From: Paenibacillus phocaeensis | GTDB lineage: Bacteria; Bacillota; Bacilli; Paenibacillales; Paenibacillaceae | NCBI RefSeq assembly: GCF_900021165.1 | Contig: NZ_FCOQ01000034.1 | Span: 1-64,000 of the forward strand | DNA length: 64,000 nucleotides | Direction of reading: 5' to 3' | Part shown: in pieces, positions 1 through 7,307 of the stretch | Numbering within the stretch: the stretch's first letter is position 1 | How the letters are laid out: every line of letters begins with the position of its first letter | The notes under the pieces: generated by a model | Seen by the model: only the letters and a program-made list of their open reading frames with translations | Database searches by the model: none | Told to the model about the DNA's origin: nothing | Translations under genes and position numbers: made by a program

Positions 1-705
1 CGACGCGCCTACGGCGGCGTACACCAGGCGGCCCACCGTGCCGCCCAGGTCCGTCGCGGTGCCCGCGTAAGCGTGCAGCAGCGGCCAGTCGGCCCGCTGA
101 CTCACGCCCAGCGCGACCGCGTCGGTCGTGGTGCCGGTGGCCGCAAGCCCGTTCTCGGCGTCCGTCACGCCGAGATCGCCCAGCGCGGCCGTCTTGGCCT
201 CCGTCGCCGTCATCACGGCGTTGACCATCGCCGCCGGCGTCAGCCGCCCGTCCACGGCCAGCAGCACATTGATCGTTCCCGGCGTCCACGAAGCCGGGAA
301 CGTCGTCCGCCGAACGCCGGCCCGCGCGGCGTTCGACGCCCCCGCCGTCGCGCAGCAGAAGACGGCGAAATCGTCGCCACGCTCCTCCGCCACCGCCGCG
401 TAGCGCATCGGCACCGCCGTCAGCAACCCGGCCGTTTCTTCGGCCGGGTACCCCCACTGCCCCAGCAGATCCGCGATATCCCGGACCGGATCGTCGCAGC
501 GGTAATGGCGGTCTACGTAGATGTTAACCATCCGGCGCAGCTTGCCAAAGCCGCCGCCGTATACCGCGCTGCTCAAACCGTCCATCGCCTGCGGCGCCTC
601 CAGCATCAAATGCCGCTCCCCGAACTCCAACTTCAGGCCAGGCCAAACTTCGGAGGCATAAACCTCGCCCGGCTTCGCCACCATAAAAGGCATTTCCATC
701 GTCAT
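1..705 (-). CDS. cbiZ: Adenosylcobinamide amidohydrolase CbiZ (3' end outside window)
   Basis: CbiZ cleaves the aminopropanol side chain from adenosylcobinamide, giving adenosylcobyric acid so that scavenged corrinoids can re-enter cobalamin synthesis. The 235 visible codons show the family's conserved stretches, including TAGASNAARAG in the middle and TGTTTDAVALGVS near the end. The ATG at 705 is chosen because GGGAGGAAGG lies just upstream; a second in-frame ATG follows two codons later. The reading frame runs off the left edge, so the carboxyl end is missing. It follows cobD by 100 bases on the same strand, and CobD acts in the same pathway by making aminopropanol phosphate, so the two are probably co-transcribed. 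Family assignment is by recognition of these motifs; I am fairly sure. Confidence 0.82.
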   Translation of the reverse strand, partial: MTMEMPFMVAKPGEVYASEVWPGLKLEFGERHLMLEAPQAMDGLSSAVYGGGFGKLRRMVNIYVDRHYRCDDPVRDIADLLGQWGYPAEETAGLLTAVPMRYAAVAEERGDDFAVFCCATAGASNAARAGVRRTTFPASWTPGTINVLLAVDGRLTPAAMVNAVMTATEAKTAALGDLGVTDAENGLAATGTTTDAVALGVSQRADWPLLHAYAGTATDLGGTVGRLVYAAVGAS

Positions 706-805
706 TTTCCCCTTCCTCCCCTTATCCTATCTCACGCTGATGAGGTTTCATTTATCCAGTTACGATTATCATGAAATTTACACAGGCCATGACCCAACCC
801 CTGCC

Positions 806-1936
806 TCATGTATTCGAATTCCCCTTCAGCAAATCTCTCCGGTCATCGCCGCTGCCTAGCACAGCCTCCAGCTCCCGCAGCAGCTTGCTGCAGGCCGCTT
901 CATCCTTCACCGCCAGCCGGATGTCCCGCTCCGTCAGTCCCGGGTACATCGCGCAGCTGCGCACCAGCACCCCGCGCCGCCCGAGCGCGGTCTGCATCGC
1001 TTCCGCCTTCCACGGCTCCGGCAGCCGAACGAGCAGAAAGTTCGCTTCCCCCGGCCAGGTTCGGCAGCCGAGCGTCGTCAGCTCGCCTATCAGCCGTTCA
1101 CGCTGCCGCTTCACCAGCGCCAAAGTCGCCTGCTCGTACGAAACCTCCGCCCCCAGGCATACTTCCCCCGCCAGCAACGCCAACGTGTTGACGCTCCAGG
1201 TCACCTGCTTGTCCCGCATGCGCCGGGCCGTCTCGGGATGCGCGATTGCATACCCGAGCCGAAGCCCCGGGATCGCATAAAACTTCGTCATCGACCGGAT
1301 CAAGACCAGATGCGGATACTTTCCAAGCTCCGGCAGCAGCGTCCGGCGCTCCGGTTCCGGAATAAAGTCGATAAACGCCTCATCCACCACCACATACGTG
1401 CCGTAACGCTCCCCGGCCGCGGCGAACCGCCGCAGCTCGTCCATGCCGTATTGCACCCCGTTCGGGTTGTTGGGCTGACCGATGAACGTCAAATCCGTCT
1501 CCCGGATCAACCGTTCTACTTCCTCCGGCGCAGCCTTATACGCCCCCTCCTCCGTTCCGAACACCGACCGCACCCGGGCGCCAAACTGCTCCGAGAGCGT
1601 CCGGTATTCGGAGAAGCAGGGCTCCACGATCCCAACCTTCTCCGGGGCGAGTCCAAGCAGCGCCAGCGCCATGTTTTCCGCCGCCCCGTTGCCGACAACG
1701 AGCGCCCCCTCCTCCACTTGCAGGCGGGAGGCCAATTGCGAGATCAGCTTGCGGTGCCCGGGATCCGGATACCGCACAATCCCCGGCAGCGCCTCCCGAA
1801 GCGCATCCAGCAACCCGGGCGGAGGCCCCAGCGGATTGATGTTCGCGCTAAAGTCCGTCCACTCCCCCGCCGCCACACCGTACCTGGCCGAAGCCGTCAA
1901 CAGGTCGCCGCCGTGGCCGTAAACTTCCAACTCCAT
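806..1936 (-). CDS. cobD: L-threonine-O-3-phosphate decarboxylase CobD
   Basis: A PLP enzyme of aminotransferase fold class I, about 376 residues. CobD decarboxylates L-threonine phosphate to (R)-1-amino-2-propanol phosphate, the linker between corrin ring and lower ligand of cobalamin. The amino end has FSANINPLGPP (29-39), typical of CobD. The cofactor and substrate motif GQPNNPNG is at 153-160, VVVDEAFIDF follows, and the PLP lysine is K218 in SMTKFYAIPGLRLGY. The ATG at 1936 is preferred over an upstream in-frame ATG because AAGAGGG sits 7 bases before it. Histidinol-phosphate aminotransferase is the nearest alternative, but the CobD-like amino end and the adjacent cbiZ favour CobD. A good sigma-A promoter lies upstream at 2015-2043. 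Confidence 0.88.
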   Translation of the reverse strand: MELEVYGHGGDLLTASARYGVAAGEWTDFSANINPLGPPPGLLDALREALPGIVRYPDPGHRKLISQLASRLQVEEGALVVGNGAAENMALALLGLAPEKVGIVEPCFSEYRTLSEQFGARVRSVFGTEEGAYKAAPEEVERLIRETDLTFIGQPNNPNGVQYGMDELRRFAAAGERYGTYVVVDEAFIDFIPEPERRTLLPELGKYPHLVLIRSMTKFYAIPGLRLGYAIAHPETARRMRDKQVTWSVNTLALLAGEVCLGAEVSYEQATLALVKRQRERLIGELTTLGCRTWPGEANFLLVRLPEPWKAEAMQTALGRRGVLVRSCAMYPGLTERDIRLAVKDEAACSKLLRELEAVLGSGDDRRDLLKGNSNT

Positions 1937-2014
1937 GACCGATCCCTCTTTTCTTCTGTTCCATACAACCTTACGCGGATTCATCATCAATTCCAAAAAA
2001 GTTCAGGTGTCCCC

Positions 2015-2043
2015 ATTATCTGTTCCCGCTCCCCTTCCGTCAA
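2015..2043 (-). promoter_or_regulatory. Sigma-A promoter for cobD-cbiZ
   Basis: On the minus strand there is TTGACG (2038-2043), a 17-base spacer and GATAAT (2015-2020), about 80 bases before the cobD start. The match to the housekeeping consensus is strong. I looked for a cobalamin riboswitch in this leader and found no B12-box core. Confidence 0.6.
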
Positions 2044-2089
2044 TAAGGAGGGCAAACGTTCTTTTTCGGCAAAAAAACCTGCTGCCCCT

Positions 2090-2164
2090 TTGGTTTCGAC
2101 ACCAATTGGTTTACAATAAAATGAGAGGCGTGCAGGACTACATACCGGGGCCTGAGAATCAGGC
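2090..2164 (+). promoter_or_regulatory. Probable lplA promoter and leader hairpin
   Basis: TTGGTT (2090-2095) and TACAAT (2112-2117) with a 16-base spacer face the lipoate ligase gene. Downstream in the leader is a perfect small hairpin, GCCTGA-GAA-TCAGGC (2150-2164), 16 bases before the ribosome site. The hairpin's role is unknown. Confidence 0.4.
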
Positions 2165-2194
2165 TGCCGACCGCAAACAGGAGGATGGAGAACC

Positions 2195-3199
2195 ATGCTG
2201 TTTATCGATAACGAAGGCATTACCGATGCGTCCGTCAATCTGGCCATCGAAGAATATGCCCTGAGACATTTGCCGCTGGAGGACGACAGCTATTTGCTGT
2301 TTTATATTAACGCTCCTTCCATCATTATCGGCAAGCACCAGAACACGATCGAAGAAATCAATCAGGAATACGTCAAGGAGAACGGCGTACAGGTGGTGCG
2401 TCGTCTATCCGGGGGCGGTGCAGTGTACCACGACTTGGGGAACCTGAACTTCAGCTTCATCACCAAGGATGACGGCGAGTCGTTCCATAACTTCCGCAAG
2501 TTCACCGAGCCGGTGGTGCAAGCTTTGAAATCGCTGGGCGTGAACGCGGAATTGACCGGACGCAACGACCTTCAAGTCGGGGAGCAGAAAATTTCCGGCA
2601 ACGCCCAATTTGCCACGCGCGGCCGCATGTTCAGCCACGGTACGCTGATGTTCAATCTGAACCTTGACAACGTACAGGCCTCGCTGCATGCCAATCCGGA
2701 GAAATTCAAATCCAAGAGCACCAAATCCGTGCGCAGCCGGGTCGCCAACATCATCGACTTCCTGGACCGCAAAATGACGATCGAGGAATTCCGCGCCGAG
2801 CTGCTGCGGCATATTTTTGGCATGGAGCCTCATGCGGTGCCCCAATATAAATTGACGGAAGCGGATTGGACGAAAATCCATGAAATTTCCGCGCAGCGCT
2901 ATAAGAACTGGGATTGGAACTACGGTTTGTCGCCGGAGAGCAATGTCAAGCACGCGAAGAAGTTCCCGGTCGGCATTATCGACTTGCGCATGAATATCAA
3001 GGACGGCCATATCCAGGACATCAAAATTTACGGCGATTTCTTTGGCGTCGGCGACGTGGTCGATATCGAAGATAAGCTGAGAGGCGCGAAATACGAGGAA
3101 ACGGCGGTTAGGGAAGCGCTCGCCGCCATCGATATCAAGCATTACTTTGGCAATTTGGAGCTGGACGACTTTATCGGATTGGTATTCCTTGAAGAATAA
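2195..3199 (+). CDS. lplA: Lipoate-protein ligase A
   Basis: Activates free lipoate with ATP and transfers it to lipoyl domains of 2-oxoacid dehydrogenases and GcvH in the cytoplasm. The 334-residue length fits the bacterial LplA/LplJ type with its carboxyl accessory domain. The lipoate-binding loop RRLSGGGAVYHDLGNLN is at 69-85, GRNDL at 122-126, and the catalytic lysine is K132 in QKISGNAQ. The start ATG follows AGGAGGATGGAGAACC. It is monocistronic: upstream lies the divergent cobD promoter, and downstream only a broken transporter remnant. In Bacillus the closest equivalent is called LplJ. Confidence 0.93.
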   Translation: MLFIDNEGITDASVNLAIEEYALRHLPLEDDSYLLFYINAPSIIIGKHQNTIEEINQEYVKENGVQVVRRLSGGGAVYHDLGNLNFSFITKDDGESFHNFRKFTEPVVQALKSLGVNAELTGRNDLQVGEQKISGNAQFATRGRMFSHGTLMFNLNLDNVQASLHANPEKFKSKSTKSVRSRVANIIDFLDRKMTIEEFRAELLRHIFGMEPHAVPQYKLTEADWTKIHEISAQRYKNWDWNYGLSPESNVKHAKKFPVGIIDLRMNIKDGHIQDIKIYGDFFGVGDVVDIEDKLRGAKYEETAVREALAAIDIKHYFGNLELDDFIGLVFLEE

Positions 3200-3230
3200 C
3201 GAGGCGGCGCTATCTTGGAAAAAACCTCCC

Positions 3231-3481
3231 GTGAACCGGATCCGTCTGGCCGATTTAGGGCTTTTGTCCGTGGCTTTCATGTGGTGGGGCTGCACCTTCC
3301 TGATCGTACAGCATGTCGTGCGGGTGCTCCCGCCCTGGCCTTTAACGGCATTCGCTTTATCAGAGCGGCGCTGCTCCTGGCATTGATCATTTCCGTATTT
3401 TATCGGCGGGAAGGGAAGCTGTTATCCTCATTGTGCATCCTGGGCGACATGCTGCTGGCGGAATTGAAATCCGCCGGATAG
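3231..3481 (+). pseudogene. EamA/DMT transporter remnant (frameshift plus internal deletion)
   Basis: From a GTG at 3231 the frame reads RLADLGLLSVAFMWWGCTFL, the first membrane segment of an EamA-family drug/metabolite transporter. Near 3330, at CTCCCGCCCTGG, one base appears to be missing: the adjacent frame continues with LAFNGIRFIRAALLLALI, the expected second segment. After roughly 65 residues the sequence jumps to ILGDMLLAELKSAG and a stop, which resembles the family's carboxyl end (GMLLAELK). Both ends of the gene therefore survive with the middle, about 200 codons, gone. It cannot encode a working transporter. The assignment rests on motif recognition. Confidence 0.6.
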
Positions 3482-3513
3482 AGAGAGATTTTCAACCTCA
3501 AAGGAGAGAAACC

Positions 3514-4311
3514 ATGTATAAACTGATTGCCATCGACATCGATGACACCTTGATCAATGACGACAAGGAAGTGACACCTGCGACGCAGCAGGCATTAGAG
3601 CAAGCGGTGGCCCAAGGGGTGGTCGTAACCCTGGCTACCGGCCGCGCCTACGCATCGGCCCAAGCGATCGCCCGTCAGACCGGGCTGAACGTGCCGATCA
3701 TTACGTACCAGGGGGCGCTCGTCAAGAACCTGATGGACGAAAAAGTGCTCTACGAGCGTTACGTCCCGATGGATGCAGCGCGCAAGCTGTTCGAATACTG
3801 CATCGAACGCAACCTGCACCTGCAAACGTATATCGACGACAAGCTGTACGCCCGCGAGGAGAATCAGAAGCTGATCGACTACACCACGCTGAACCGGACG
3901 CGGTATTACGTGGAGCCGGATTTCGCCAAGCTGGTGGCCCAACTGACCCCGAAAATGCTGATCATCGACGAGCCCGATTACCTGGACCAAATCGCGCCGG
4001 AGATACGCGAGCTGCTGGGGGACGGCGTTCATATTACCAAATCCAAGCCGAACTTTCTGGAAATCATGCATGCGGAAGGCACGAAAGGCCACGCCCTGCG
4101 ATTCCTGGCGGCCCATTTCGGCTGCGACTTATCGCAAACGATCGCCATCGGCGATTCGTGGAACGATCATGAGATGCTGGAGGCTGCCGGCCTGGGCGTA
4201 GCGATGGGCAATGCCATCCCGGCCTTGAAGGAGATCGCCGACTTCATCACGCTGAGCAACAATGAGGATGGCGTGAAGCACGTGATCGACAAGTTTGTAT
4301 TGAAGGTTTAG
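3514..4311 (+). CDS. Cof-type HAD superfamily phosphatase
   Basis: A 265-residue member of the HAD IIB (Cof) hydrolases, which dephosphorylate sugar phosphates, FMN or similar small molecules. The nucleophile motif DIDDT is at 8-12 (D8 and D10), motif II is LATGR at 40-44, and the metal-binding GDSWNDHEML begins at 213. The cap domain lies between them. The ATG at 3514 is chosen because AAAGGAGAGAAACC precedes it perfectly; an in-frame upstream extension lies inside the transporter remnant. A strong terminator follows at once, so it is a single-gene unit. The substrate cannot be told from sequence. Confidence 0.9.
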   Translation: MYKLIAIDIDDTLINDDKEVTPATQQALEQAVAQGVVVTLATGRAYASAQAIARQTGLNVPIITYQGALVKNLMDEKVLYERYVPMDAARKLFEYCIERNLHLQTYIDDKLYAREENQKLIDYTTLNRTRYYVEPDFAKLVAQLTPKMLIIDEPDYLDQIAPEIRELLGDGVHITKSKPNFLEIMHAEGTKGHALRFLAAHFGCDLSQTIAIGDSWNDHEMLEAAGLGVAMGNAIPALKEIADFITLSNNEDGVKHVIDKFVLKV

Positions 4312-4316
4312 CGCGA

Positions 4317-4353
4317 AAAAAGACTAACCGGAGCTCTTCCAGTTAGTCTTTTT
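4317..4353 (+). terminator. Rho-independent terminator after the HAD gene
   Basis: A 12-bp stem AAAAAGACTAAC / GTTAGTCTTTTT with a 13-base loop, starting a few bases after the stop codon. It is A/T-flanked on both sides so could work in both directions. Confidence 0.85.
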
Positions 4354-4560
4354 GCATATACTCGATTTTTCGCATATAAATTGCCGCTTACGGCCCAATC
4401 TGCGAATTCTATTCGATTTTTCATATAGAATCAGGGCATTTGCGCCCGGTTGGGGCGAATAAGCACGAAATTTCATATATATGGGGTCCAAGTGACCCAA
4501 CATGGGTGAAATGTATTCGAATTTTCGCATACATTCGGCAGAAAGTACTCCCCATAGATC
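4354..4560. repeat. Array of four degenerate 52-bp structured repeats
   Basis: A CGATTTTTCGCATATA-like motif recurs with CGA at 4363, 4414, 4466 and 4518, that is every 51-52 bases. Between motifs each of the first three units carries a short hairpin whose arms differ in sequence but still pair: GCCG/CGGC, then GGGC/GCCC, then GGGTC/GACCC. The fourth unit is less clear. The rest of the gap up to 4695 contains a run of CGCTCGGA/TCCGCTCG-like segments but no gene I can support. Confidence 0.6.
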
Positions 4561-4695
4561 CCGCTTCGGAACCGCTCGCTCGGAGATCCGCTCGAACATC
4601 CGCTCGGTACTCTCCTTAATCCTCGGCTTGGAAGTCCAACCGGACATCCGATCACACATCTGCTCGAGTGCTCCCTCGGACGCCATCCTCCGCCA

Positions 4696-5481
4696 TTATT
4701 CCCCCGCCTGCAGCGGCACCCTCATGCCCGTCGCGGCAAACGCCACGCCCTCCGGCAATCCGTAATCACGGCGAAGGTCGATGTCGTGCGACAGATGCGT
4801 AAACAGCGTCCGCGCCGGGCGGATTTCGCGCAGCAGCTCCAGCGCCTCCCTCACATCGTACACCGAACGGGTCGCAAACTCCGCCTGCTCATGATAGAAG
4901 CTCGTGCCCAACACGAGCAGATCGAGGCCGTGCAACGGCTGTTTTTGTTCCTCAGGCAAAGCGATCGAATCCGAGCAGTAAGCCCAGGTGAAGCCGTTTT
5001 TCTCCAGGCGGTAGGCATACGAAAATCCGTTTTTGCCGTGGAACACCTTCCACGCACGGATTTGCCACCCGGCCAGCCGAATCCCCTCGTCGCCAACAGC
5101 ATGCAAGTCCAAATGGCCGCCCAGCCACGGATACTGCCGGATGATCGTCTCCAGCACCTCCTGCGGCGCGTAGAGCTGCCCCCTTCTGCCCAGCCAGCGG
5201 CAGGCGTCTGCCCATTCGGGCAATCCCCCGATATGATCGAAATGAGCATGCGTGACCAGGATCCGCTCCGCAAACCGTTGTCCCCGCCGCTCCATGCCGG
5301 ACCGCCAATCCGGTCCGCAATCGATCAGGAAGCCCCCTTCCTTGCTCTCGACCGCAACCAGAGCACGATACCTCCGGTTCACACCGCCGGTGCTCCGCGC
5401 TTCCCCGCATATCTCACAATCGCAATACACCCTTGGAACCCCCATGGCGTCCCCGGTACCGATAAATTCAAGTTGATCCAT
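4696..5481 (-). CDS. PhnP-like metallo-beta-lactamase-fold hydrolase
   Basis: A 261-residue cytoplasmic hydrolase of the metallo-beta-lactamase fold, closest in layout to PhnP-type phosphodiesterases. The metal-binding THAHFDHIGG is at 77-86. An amino-proximal cysteine cluster YCDCEIC (C20, C22, C25) matches the extra structural zinc site of PhnP proteins. Later metal ligands are likely the D in AYCSDS and the H in FTHLSHDID. The ATG at 5481 follows GGGAGGGAG at a 10-base spacing; a TTG 24 bases upstream lies on the far side of that site and is less likely. There are no phosphonate genes nearby, so a general cyclic-phosphodiester role is more likely than phosphonate breakdown. Confidence 0.82.
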   Translation of the reverse strand: MDQLEFIGTGDAMGVPRVYCDCEICGEARSTGGVNRRYRALVAVESKEGGFLIDCGPDWRSGMERRGQRFAERILVTHAHFDHIGGLPEWADACRWLGRRGQLYAPQEVLETIIRQYPWLGGHLDLHAVGDEGIRLAGWQIRAWKVFHGKNGFSYAYRLEKNGFTWAYCSDSIALPEEQKQPLHGLDLLVLGTSFYHEQAEFATRSVYDVREALELLREIRPARTLFTHLSHDIDLRRDYGLPEGVAFAATGMRVPLQAGE

Positions 5482-5504
5482 TCCGAAAAGTCTCCCTCCC
5501 GACA

Positions 5505-5540
5505 AGCTGCCTATCTAGCTGCCTATCTAGCCGCCTATCT
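5505..5540. repeat. 12-bp tandem repeat, three copies
   Basis: AGCTGCCTATCT is present twice exactly and a third time with one change (AGCCGCCTATCT), directly upstream of the hydrolase's ribosome site. It could affect expression or be a replication-slippage product. Confidence 0.85.
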
Positions 5541-5611
5541 ATAAGTTACGAAATCTCCCGCCATCCAACTGCATCCAGTCTGGAGGTAGACCCTACTTCT
5601 GCGAGATATAC

Positions 5612-6562
5612 TTACCGCCCCAGCAAATCCAACGAGATAGAGTTCAGGGCCCTGTCGAGATCCGGCGCGCCATAGGCCGGTTCGATCGTCAATTCCAGGC
5701 TGTCGCCATACCCCAGCGTCTTGTCCTTGACATAGAGATGCGCCCGATTGGCGTGATATTGCAGCAATCCCAGACTGTCGCGAGCGCCCTCCTTCACGAT
5801 CCAGACGCGAATCGTCTGCCCTCTGTCCGGAACGAGCCCGCCAACCAGCATCAGCATCTCCCGGGTGGCGGCATTGTACCATACCCTCCCGTTCTCCGGC
5901 TCCCTACGGCCCATGGCGAGAGGGTAAGAGATCGTATCCGGCTTGAACAGCACCGGCAGCGCCTCCGGTTCATACGTTTGTACATAGCGGTCCCAGCCAG
6001 CTGCGGGTTGATTCAGGCGATCGATCGCAACCCCCATGCCGATCAGCACCATAAGAGCTGCGGCCAGCGACACCGTCCATTTCCAACGAGCCGTCAGCAG
6101 CCGCAACGCCCGGCGTTGCCATCCGATTCTTCTTACCCGGCGCCGCAAGCTGCGCCGAATCCGCTCGGAAGGTACGGCCTCTGTCCACAGACCGCCCCGC
6201 TGCAAGGTGGGACCGGAAGGTTCGGACGTAGGCATCTGCAAGCGCGATACTCCCTGCCCTTGCGCTGGCGTCAGCGGTTGCCTCCATGCCGACTCACTGA
6301 GGGCTGCTCCCCCGGGGCTGTCCGACACCTCCGTCAGCGGTTCGTGTTCGCTGCCGATCCCCAGGACATCGCTCCAATACGACTTCTGCTCCGCACAAAT
6401 CGTACAGGTGTCCAGATGCATTGCCATTTCGGTTCGCTTGGGTTCCGGGTGCTGGCCCAGCAGCCAATCGATCCACTCCTGTTCAGAATACATCCGAACG
6501 CACAGGTTCTCTTGTCCCGCACCGCCAACCTTGCGATCACGATCACCGGCTTGCCCGATCAT
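5612..6562 (-). CDS. Anti-sigma factor (zinc-finger domain, single membrane segment, RskA-like end)
   Basis: Membrane-bound partner of the ECF sigma factor encoded just upstream. Of 316 residues, the amino part holds an anti-sigma zinc-finger core HLDTCTICAEQ (H, C, C near 49-56). A long linker leads to one membrane segment around WTVSLAAALMVLIGMGVAI, and the extracytoplasmic end resembles RskA (SLGLLQYHANRAHLYV region). The ATG at 6562 is favoured because GGAAGGAGGG precedes it by 7 bases; it overlaps the end of the sigma gene by 20 bases, implying translational coupling. A later in-frame ATG at 6493 lacks a ribosome site. The likely function is to hold the sigma factor inactive until a cell-envelope signal arrives; the signal is unknown. 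Confidence 0.85.
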   Translation of the reverse strand: MIGQAGDRDRKVGGAGQENLCVRMYSEQEWIDWLLGQHPEPKRTEMAMHLDTCTICAEQKSYWSDVLGIGSEHEPLTEVSDSPGGAALSESAWRQPLTPAQGQGVSRLQMPTSEPSGPTLQRGGLWTEAVPSERIRRSLRRRVRRIGWQRRALRLLTARWKWTVSLAAALMVLIGMGVAIDRLNQPAAGWDRYVQTYEPEALPVLFKPDTISYPLAMGRREPENGRVWYNAATREMLMLVGGLVPDRGQTIRVWIVKEGARDSLGLLQYHANRAHLYVKDKTLGYGDSLELTIEPAYGAPDLDRALNSISLDLLGR

Positions 6563-7148
6563 GCTCGTTCCCTCCTTCCAGCGGTTCTCCCCAGCCTTGC
6601 TTCTCCAACTGCTTACGCAAATTCGTTAATCCATAACGCACCCAAGACTTGACGGTACCGATCGGCACGCTCCAAGCCTCCGCCATTTCACGCTGGGTCT
6701 GCAGAGTGAAATAGGAGCCCATAATCGCCTTCTTCTGCGACTCCGGCAATGCATAAATCGCCGTACGGAGCGCCTCCCGTTCCAACCGCGATAACGCCTC
6801 GTTTTCGCCGGAGCCGACTTCATCCACCGTATCTCTGTGCAGCGCCTCGTCGCCCGGATAGTGCAGCCGCGCTTTGCGCCGCAGGCGATCCAGGCTGCGG
6901 CTGCGGGTCATCACCGCCAGCCAGGCTTTGATTGAGCCGCGGGACGGATCGTAGTCCCGCCCCCGCCGCAGCACCTCCAAGAATACTTCATGGCAAATAT
7001 CCTCGGCCTCCATCCGCTCCCCTACCAGACGGCCGGCCACCTGCATGACAAAGGGAGAATAACAGGCATAAAACGCATCGAACGCTTGCACCGAACCGTC
7101 GCACATTTCATTCAATTGCCTGGTCATCTCTTCATTTTGCAGGTCCAT
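6543..7148 (-). CDS. ECF-type RNA polymerase sigma factor
   Basis: A 201-residue sigma-70 family factor with region 2 (MEAEDICHEVFLEVLRRG, then SIKAWLAVMTRSRSLDRLRR) and region 4 (LRTAIYALPESQKKAI, then the helix-turn-helix around EMAEAWSVPIGTVKSWVRYG). Regions 1 and 3 are absent, as in ECF factors. The ATG at 7148 is chosen because GGGAGGGACAAAC precedes it; a longer in-frame extension lacks such a site. It forms a two-gene operon with its anti-sigma factor and is divergent from a NEW3 protein plus ABC exporter, which are plausible targets. A possible self-recognised promoter is noted at 7235-7262. Confidence 0.9.
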   Translation of the reverse strand: MDLQNEEMTRQLNEMCDGSVQAFDAFYACYSPFVMQVAGRLVGERMEAEDICHEVFLEVLRRGRDYDPSRGSIKAWLAVMTRSRSLDRLRRKARLHYPGDEALHRDTVDEVGSGENEALSRLEREALRTAIYALPESQKKAIMGSYFTLQTQREMAEAWSVPIGTVKSWVRYGLTNLRKQLEKQGWGEPLEGGNEHDRASR

Positions 7149-7234
7149 GTTTGTCCCTCCCGCAAAATTTCTCCTCTTCTTACCTCCCGTTTTATCAGAA
7201 ATAATTTCGATTGAAAACCCCCAAAAAAATTTTT

Positions 7235-7262
7235 GACCGGATAAATCCAAGATGGCGTTTCA
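7235..7262 (-). promoter_or_regulatory. Possible ECF-type autoregulatory promoter
   Basis: On the minus strand TGAAAC (7257-7262), a 17-base spacer and CGGTC (7235-7239) resemble the TGAAAC / CGTC pattern of many ECF promoters. The site lies 87 bases before the sigma gene start, in the gap shared with the divergent exporter operon. No equally good housekeeping promoter is visible there. Confidence 0.4.
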
Positions 7263-7307
7263 TGCGTACCCTTGATGAACATCCATATTTCATAGGGGGT
7301 ATAAGAG

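Noticed and set aside
1482-1922. Plus-strand frames over cobD
   Set aside because: Antisense shadows of cobD with serine/proline/arginine-rich nonsense composition.
1937-2194. Cobalamin riboswitch before cobD
   Set aside because: No B12-box or conserved core was found; only an ordinary promoter and a small hairpin near lplA.
4354-4560. Possible CRISPR array
   Set aside because: The units are degenerate over their whole length, there are no unique spacers between identical repeats, and no cas genes are near.
4324-4686. 120-codon minus-strand frame between the HAD and PhnP-like genes
   Set aside because: It runs through the periodic repeat array and a terminator and has no ribosome site or protein-like features.
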